Below are positions 58,374-64,000 of a stretch of 64,000 bases of DNA, one piece after another (position 1 is the first letter of the stretch; every line of letters begins with the position of its first letter). The position numbers and the translations under genes are program-made. The stretch spans positions 7,451,834 to 7,515,833 of the forward strand of contig JAPTYO010000023.1 in NCBI GenBank assembly GCA_036873135.1. Direction: 5' to 3'. The notes under the pieces were generated by a model that did not search any database, had not been told where the DNA came from, and saw only the letters and a list, made by a program, of their open reading frames with translations. Source of the DNA: Clarkia xantiana subsp. parviflora (taxonomy: Eukaryota; Streptophyta; Magnoliopsida; Myrtales; Onagraceae).

Positions 58374-58967
58374 TGTTAGATTACGGGGAGTAATCACTAC
58401 GGATACTTAAACAAGGTATATGCTAGTAATTGGTATTACGCAGCGGAAGTTTTACAGATACCTTTAAGGTGATCCTAAGACCCAAGATCTTCTCAGGAGG
58501 GAGTTCACGATCCTCCGTTCGGGACCCGTAGAGGTTCTTGTTAGAGAAGCCCTACGTGGTGCAAGCTCCACAGCAAAGCCTCTGATCGATTCTTGGCACG
58601 GGGACAGATCTCTGGAGAGTTTGCTCGAAGGCAATTTGGCACACCCTTGGTGAGGGATATGGTTCGGCCGAACTAGGGTTTATGGGGGGAGGGTTTTTCT
58701 CTCTAAAACACTCTAATTAGGGAATTATGATTAACCCTAAAAACTCTCTAACACCTCTTATTTATAGGAGGAGTAAAGTGGACAAAAGTCCACTTTACCC
58801 CACCTAGGGTTTCGGCCGGCCTATGTATTTGGGGAGGCCCAATTTTGGGCCTCCCATGTCAATTGGGAATTGGGTCTAGCCCAATTACCCTAATGTGACA
58901 TTTACCCAAGTTCATTAGGTAAACTATACATATTATGGGCTACGGCGCCCATTACCATATGCTTACA
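58374..58967 (-). mobile_element. Copia-like 3' LTR (minus strand)
   Basis: The reverse complement runs TGTAAGCATATGGTAATG...CCGTAATCTAACA and aligns with the plus-strand LTR at 59251. It is preceded on its own strand by a purine-rich tract (GGCGAGTGGGAGC), so it is a 3' LTR. The region 58968-59250 is its internal DNA and has no ORF. Confidence 0.75.
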
Positions 58968-59250
58968 GCTCCCACTCGCCTGAATGGGAGGGTGCCTGTT
59001 AATGTATTGTCGTCCAAATCTGCATCAACATTTCTCTCCTATGATCTACTCCTTGCTTCTGAATAGTTCATACGAGGTTTACTGTGCGATCGGCGGATAC
59101 GACGGGCATCGTGCTACTCATATGTTAGGAGTATTGTAGCGCCCGCGGAACGTTGATTCCCTTTTCTCCAATCAACCTGTTATAAACAACATTTATATTG
59201 TACCGCGTTGTATCCTAGGTCAACTGTTAATTCTCCTTTTGCTTAGTTTC

Positions 59251-59759
59251 TGTTAGAATATGGTGACGTGGCGCCGTAATAGGAGCCCGTTAATTAAGGG
59301 AATTACCTAAGTTAATTAGGTAATTGTCAATCTGGGCTAATTAGGCCAAATCCAATTAGTAATTGACACGGGAGGCCCAAAATGGGCCTCCCCCCCCCCT
59401 TTTTACATGGTTCGGCCGAAACCCTAGTACCACATAGGGTGGAGTTGCCTTTTGGCAACTTCACCCAATACTATATATAGGGGTGACTCCTAAGGGTTTA
59501 CACACACAATTAAGAACAAGGTTCTCCATTGAGAAAACTTGTCACCCTAGTCTAATATTTCGGCACCATCACATCAAGTCCGAGGTTCCATCTCCGTTGA
59601 AGAATCGATCAGGAAAGCTAAAAGGTATTTTATCACTCCCTCCACATCGTTCTTGGGCAGGAAAGCTAAAAGGTATGTGTACTAATTTCGCTGCGTAGAT
59701 TAGATATCTTGCTAGTACACGTTTAGAATTCCGTAGTATTACGTCCCCGTAATCCAACA
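59251..59759 (+). mobile_element. Copia-like 5' LTR (plus strand)
   Basis: It runs TGTTAGAATATGGTGACG...CCGTAATCCAACA (509 bp) and is followed by a primer site. It contains a TATA-like 'actatatatagggg' (59470-59483) and 'acatggttcggccgaaaccctag', shared with the inverted copy at 58374. Homology with that copy is clear but far from identical, so the two are separate insertions or an old rearrangement. Confidence 0.85.
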
Positions 59760-59760
59760 G

Positions 59761-59772
59761 TGGTATCAGAGC
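59761..59772 (+). other. Primer-binding site TGGTATCAGAGC (initiator tRNA-Met)
   Basis: Complementary to the 3' end of plant initiator tRNA-Met, one base after the LTR, as in most Ty1/copia elements. The following 59773-60357 is AT-rich internal leader without a gag ORF, cut off by the LTR at 60358. Confidence 0.9.
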
Positions 59773-60357
59773 GAGGTTAGGAGTTCTTAAATTTTTTATA
59801 AATTGATGTTCTTGATGTTATGAAAAATCCGAAATTTTCAAGTATATGAACACCATGAAGAAATCCGAAATTTTTAGCTATTTTTATGTGTTTGATCTTT
59901 AAAAACTTTAAATTTTCAAATTTTACATGTTTTTATAGATCATAAGCGAAAATTTGGGTTTGAATATAAGTTTGATGTTCATGATCTTCAAGAACACCAT
60001 GAATTTTATCAAGAACTCCTTTTGGATTCATGATCAAGATAGTATTTGATCTTAAAATTTGACAACTTTACCAACTTTGCATGTTTGTGCCGAAAACCCT
60101 AGGGGTATTTTAGGTAAAATCTTTAATTTTCTTGGTCACCAAGACTTTAAAAAAATCGTCACTAATATAAAATATATGTGTTGCCATTTTTAAATTTTAT
60201 TAATAAGTAACTATATATCTATAAGTTGAAAATATGGATAGGTTTATAATATAATATTGTAAAAAATATTAACTATCAATATATATAGCTAAAAGATAGG
60301 GATAAAGATATATTGATAGGATTTAGTTACTTAAAAATATTAAGAAGATATATTGTC

Positions 60358-61178
60358 TGTTAGGTTCCGGGATCTGGGTCAACGGGCGGTCGGCTCAAAT
60401 CTCGTTCCTCACTGGAGATGTGGATGATCCGGTTCTCTTAGGTTGTACTGTCTTAGCTTTCGTCCTTCCTTCCTTAGCTTCTCTTCTCCTTTCGCCCTGC
60501 AGAAGGGGCAGTATCAGGCACAGAGGGGGGGGGGGGTGGTGCCTGATGAACCCTCTCCGATGCCTAAGTCAGTATCGTTTTTAGAGAGATAAAGCTAGAG
60601 AGATGTCAGAGCAAAATAATCTAAATTGCCAAGATCCCCCCATGAGTTGTGAAGGTGGGGTATTTATAGGCAACGGTGTCATTAAGGTGGCTTAATGACA
60701 TCGTTAACCTTTAAACACAATTAATTAACCTTTAAGCACATAATTAAGACCTTAGGATACGGAGAAGGTAGGCGACGTGGACCGGGTGTGGGTGTCCGAA
60801 AATGGCGCAGGGGCCCTTGGGGGGGGGGGGGGGGGAAATCCGACCCCCAAGGGTAGGGGTTGGGTGAGGGCACCCAACCCCTCCTAGGGGGGATGGGGTT
60901 GGCCAACCCCATCTCTCCTAGGAGAGATCGGGTTGGTCCACCCGATCTCCCCTAGGAGAGATCGGGTTGGCTGACCCTCTCCTAGGGGAGGTCGGGTGTG
61001 GCCACCCAACCTCACCTAGGCGAGTTTTCCTTGGCCGGACGGGCGCTTCGGCCCCGTCTGAGTCGTTGATGTTCTCGTGAAGTGTTCGGGTTGAAGTTTT
61101 GATTTACAAACGTTAATGGGACGATAAAAATATAACGGTTTGGAAGTCAACGGGTTCAAATTGGGCGTATATCCATCA
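60358..61178 (-). mobile_element. Tat-like 3' LTR of copy C (minus strand)
   Basis: On the minus strand it runs TGATGGATATACGCCC...GAACCTAACA at 60358, after polypurine tract 'actcgggggcatg'. It has the family leader and 'gaaccctctccgatgcc' block and a TATA region ('ggtatttatagg', 60658-60669). At 821 bp it is the longest LTR of this family here because of a GC-rich palindrome cluster (60840-61025) and a poly-G run in U3. Confidence 0.85.
60840..61025. repeat. Cluster of palindromes in the LTR U3
   Basis: It contains a perfect 22-bp palindrome centred on GGTTGG/CCAACC (60892-60913), overlapping a perfect 18-bp palindrome ATCTCTCCTAGGAGAGAT (60911-60928), and then near-copies of both in alternation up to 61025. 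A G run of about 17 sits just upstream (60819-60835). The cluster is absent from the sister LTRs at 41608 and 49745. Confidence 0.9.
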
Positions 61179-61702
61179 CATGCCCCCGAGTCAACCAATG
61201 GCCTAACCCTTGATTGACTCTATTTTAGGATGGTATGACACGCGCAATTTGAAACCGGGATTTTTACCTTCTTGTCTGAATGCTCGCTTACCCTTAGATA
61301 CGTGCCTCTGACTCTGCCCCCTGCCTTATGAGATAGAGGAATTGTAAACGTCAGAGTAGCACGGACGTGTGCCTAGGCAAGCGTCCGTGTGCGGTAGGAA
61401 TAATAAACTTATCTTTGCTACAGGTGCATACTCAAAAAATACACACTTGCACAGGGGTGTGATATGAATGCAACTAAATAACTTATGCTTCAATTTCGTG
61501 CCGGGATTCTATCTACGTGAGGAAAAATTTAATTTTGGCCAATATTTTTTTCTAAGTATGGAATACTAGGAAATAAACCTTAGGGGATGTTAACTATGGT
61601 GAGTATGAGCTTAACCGTGGTTAACGGGAACTAGTTTTTGAATCTTGTCCCTTGAAATTTTCTTTTCTAAAATTCAACGGTGTTGATTTAGCGACTTTAG
61701 GA

Positions 61703-61729
61703 AAACCCTAATCCTTTGTGCTATAAAAG
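61703..61729 (+). promoter_or_regulatory. Promoter of antisense gene, copy C (telo-box and TATA)
   Basis: AAACCCTAA (61703-61711) is followed 10 bp later by TATAAAAG (61722-61729), exactly as in copy A. The flanking DNA ('ctaatc.....ctataaaaggg') is conserved too. Confidence 0.7.
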
Positions 61730-61759
61730 GGCAAGTGATTACCTCATTCTCGTTGTTCT

Positions 61760-63399
61760 CTTCCCTTCTTTTCTTTTTGACGGTGGAATTTCCAGTCGGA
61801 CTTACTTCTCGGGGCGGGTGTTGTATTGAGGTACGTGTTTCTTCTCTTGTGTAAGTGTTGCTCTTGAGGGACTTAATTCTGCTTCTCCTTCAATCGTTTC
61901 CTTACTTGTCTCGTTCTTGATTTGTATGTCTTCCTGGTAATGTAATCCTATTTGGTTCGTCATTTTTCATCTTTTTACCTTCATGTTTCCGCTTACTGGC
62001 GGGCGAAGTCCTCCCTATTGGGATTATAATTATCTCCTTTTGCCCCCTGCCTCTGCCTGTTGGCTGGTGGGGTCTCCTTATGCTGGGGGTTATTACTATC
62101 TCCCCCTGCCCCCCTGCCTCTGCCTGTTGGCTGGTGGGGTCTCCTTATGCTAGGGGTTATTACTATCTCCCCCTGCCCCCCTGCCTCTGCCTGTTGGCTG
62201 GTGGGGTCTTTCTATTCTTGTCTTTTTACCTTGTGTCCATCTTCTTAGGGGAATGAGTTTGTATCTCTTGTCCACTGTTCGCTTTCTATTTTCTTTAGGC
62301 TAAGCCTGTGTTTTTTCGATCAGCAGAACTCTCCGGTGATTGATGAGGAGTAAGAGGCCAGTACGTGTGGGAGTAGTTAATTCTGGGACCGGGCCTTCGA
62401 TTGCAAAAAGATCGGTTTTCTATGGTGTGGGGAGGTGTTCTCTAACTGGAGGTAAGGGTGGTGACGTTAGGGTGCCATCTTCTTTCTATATTGATGCCCC
62501 CCAATCGAAGGTCCGGGAGCCATCTTTTCCTTCTTCCTTGTTTGGTGAGTCCTTGAGCCTCTGAGTTTCCTTAGTGTACATTGGTATTTACTCTGTGCTT
62601 TGTTATAGGTAGACTTCGTCTTCCGCGTCTGAGTCGGAAGGAGCTGTCTCGTCCACCTGTTGATGGAATTGTTGGGTCTGAGTGGGCGCCTTATTATGGG
62701 CGTGGGGCTCGTTTTGACAACCAATCTTCTTTGCAAACTCCTGAGGTTGGAGTTCGTGTTCTGCAGTCTGCTGTTCCTCCTGCCGATCGTGTGTCCCTGT
62801 CCAAAGGGTCGGAGGCAACATATGAGTTGGCTCGTGATGTGTTGGCTCGCTATGCTCCTGTAATGTAACCGTTTTATCCTTTAGCATATTTCTTCTCCGT
62901 GTGTTATCCGTCTCATCTTTTGTTTTTGTTGTAGGGTATGGCCGACCTTGTTAATTTATCCACCCTTGCTATTGATCTTGCTGAGGAGAGGAAGGTGTAC
63001 GAGGACATTTGTGTTTCCCTTAAATCCAGTCTTATTAGCTGTTTGGAGCATAGTCGCATCACCGATTTGCGGTGCCGAGACTTGGAGGGTCGCATTGCTC
63101 TTCTTAATGAAGAGGTTGAGGCGTTGAGACAAAGGTCTTATTGTGATGAGACACTCCGGGCTGCTGAGTTAATCTCTCTGGAGGAAATGTGTCGTATGGA
63201 GGCGAAGGAGTGTGCCATTGCTGAGTATATGGCCTCCTCCGCTTATCAGGCTGCTATCGACGTTCGCTGCTCTGTGGCGAAACGTATTTCCTTGAAGGAG
63301 ATTCTTGAGCGTATTCACATGATTGCTCCTGACTTTCCTTTCTCTCGACTTGGTGATTTGTCAGACTTTGCTATTAAGCATATTGCGAAGATGAGGTGA
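61760..63399 (+). CDS. Antisense spliced gene of a Tat-like element, copy C (best preserved)
   Basis: A leader exon ends at the donor 61831. Exon 2 is 62299-62544, exon 3 62609-62859, exon 4 62935-63399, with GT-AG borders at the same places as in copies A and B. Exon 3 reads GRLRLPRLSRKELSRP, GSEWAPYY, RFDNQSSLQTPEVGVRVLQS. Exon 4 is fully open: 153 codons with a coiled coil (DLAEERKVYEDICVSL to LNEEVEALRQRS), a conserved AELISLEEMCRMEAKE segment and APDFPFSRLGDLSDF near the end. Exon 2 has stops upstream of codon SKRPVR, so translation may start late or the 5' part may be damaged. No enzyme motif is seen; coiled coil suggests a structural or RNA-binding partner role, which is inference. Antisense to the retroelement and next to its 3' LTR (60358-61178). 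Confidence 0.65.
62040..62210 (+). repeat. 66-bp tandem repeat in the antisense gene's first intron
   Basis: Two and a half copies of 'cctctgcctgttggctggtg' + 'gggtctccttatgctggggg' + 'ttattactatctccccctg' start at about 62048, 62114 and 62181, upstream of exon 2. The 62-codon frame across them is a repeat product. Confidence 0.85.
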
Positions 63400-64000
63400 T
63401 AGTACCCCTATTTCTTGTGGTAGTCTCGTGTGTTTGTGAGTTGTGGTTGTCTTTAGAGTTTAAAACTCCACCTTTCTTAGTGTTGCCATCTTTGTCTGAT
63501 ACAGTTGTCTCTACTCGTTGTATACATGGCCGTGTGCTTATATCTCTTCTCATGATGTCTCCCTATGCCTTGTGTATGGCTCTTTGGTTATGGACCCTTC
63601 CCTTGGTGTGTTTCCTTTATTTATCTTTCTTTTATGCTTTCCTTCATGTCATACCTGCCATTTCATAAAGAAAAAACATTACTTGTTCTTCACATTACTT
63701 TACTTAGAAATTTCTTTCTCATGGTATCCTTCTGAGCATGGTATCCTTCTAAGCATGGTATCCTTCTAAGAATGGTATCCTTCTAAGCATGGTGTGATGA
63801 TCCCTTCTGATACCCCTTACACGGTATATGTTGTACTGTTAGACCAAAGATACGCTCTTGGTGGGCGTCGAAATCTGTTCACGAGACAGGCTCTCGGACG
63901 GCACTTAACGTTTCACAGGATAGGCTCCCGGAGGGCTCGGGTTAGACCAAAGATACGCTCCTGGTGGGCGTCGAACTGGTAGTTTGAAATCTACCTCAAG
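63400..64000 (+). other. Region 3' of the antisense gene with short tandem repeats
   Basis: Likely 3' UTR to about 63700 (CT-rich, no gene). 63720-63797 holds four copies of a 17-bp unit 'atggtatccttctaagc'. 63840-64000 has the 'aagatacgctcytggtgggcgtcgaa' repeat, which is the complement of the 87-bp units at 46575-46900. The element continues beyond the window. Confidence 0.6.

Overview
This window is nuclear DNA of a flowering plant, probably a eudicot. It has GT-AG split genes for a cytosolic ribosomal protein and a myosin-receptor-like protein, nuclear 45S rDNA, and dense plant-type mobile elements (Ty3/Tat-like and copia-like LTR elements, hAT, Mutator-like, CACTA-like and Helitron). The species cannot be named from sequence alone. 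Only two protein genes look fully functional: a GTD-binding (DUF593) myosin-binding-protein gene at 32911-36061 (minus) and RPS5/uS7 at 52676-54103 (minus). A frame-shifted RPS28 copy and a decayed RPA1-like gene lie beyond RPS5.

1-12.5 kb: retroelement-rich. Two isolated Tat-like LTRs (1354-1917 and 4656-5382), a CACTA-like end, a MITE, then a truncated Tat-lineage element (LTR, PBS, decayed gag, protease, a 97-bp palindromic array) ending in an antisense coiled-coil gene remnant.

12.5-28.2 kb: a piece of a 45S rDNA unit in minus orientation: 701 bp of 25S 3' end, the intergenic spacer with its subrepeats, the 5' ETS and the first 59 nt of 18S. A 9.7-kb non-autonomous, gag-bearing Tat-like LTR element (13162-22884) has inserted into the ETS, and a small hAT element into a spacer subrepeat. 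The 18S end abuts the antisense retroelement gene directly.

28.2-41.1 kb: genic island with hAT elements carrying 8-bp target duplications (one nested in another, one inside an intron of the myosin-binding gene), a MITE pair, three Helitron ends and a Mutator-like element with a 9-bp duplication.

41.6-50.5 kb: two Tat-like 3' ends facing each other as a large imperfect inverted pair. Each has an outward LTR, a polypurine tract and a spliced gene antisense to the retroelement, with its own TATA promoter. Between them lie an RT fragment, an LTR end and the 97-bp array. A third copy of the antisense gene (61.7-63.4 kb) has an open last exon.

51.4-60.4 kb: a second GC-cored Mutator-like element, RPS5, the RPS28 pseudogene, the RPA1-like pseudogene and two inverted copia-like LTRs. 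The recurring theme is a Tat-like family whose 3' part carries an antisense, intron-containing coiled-coil gene, seen in four or five states of decay.
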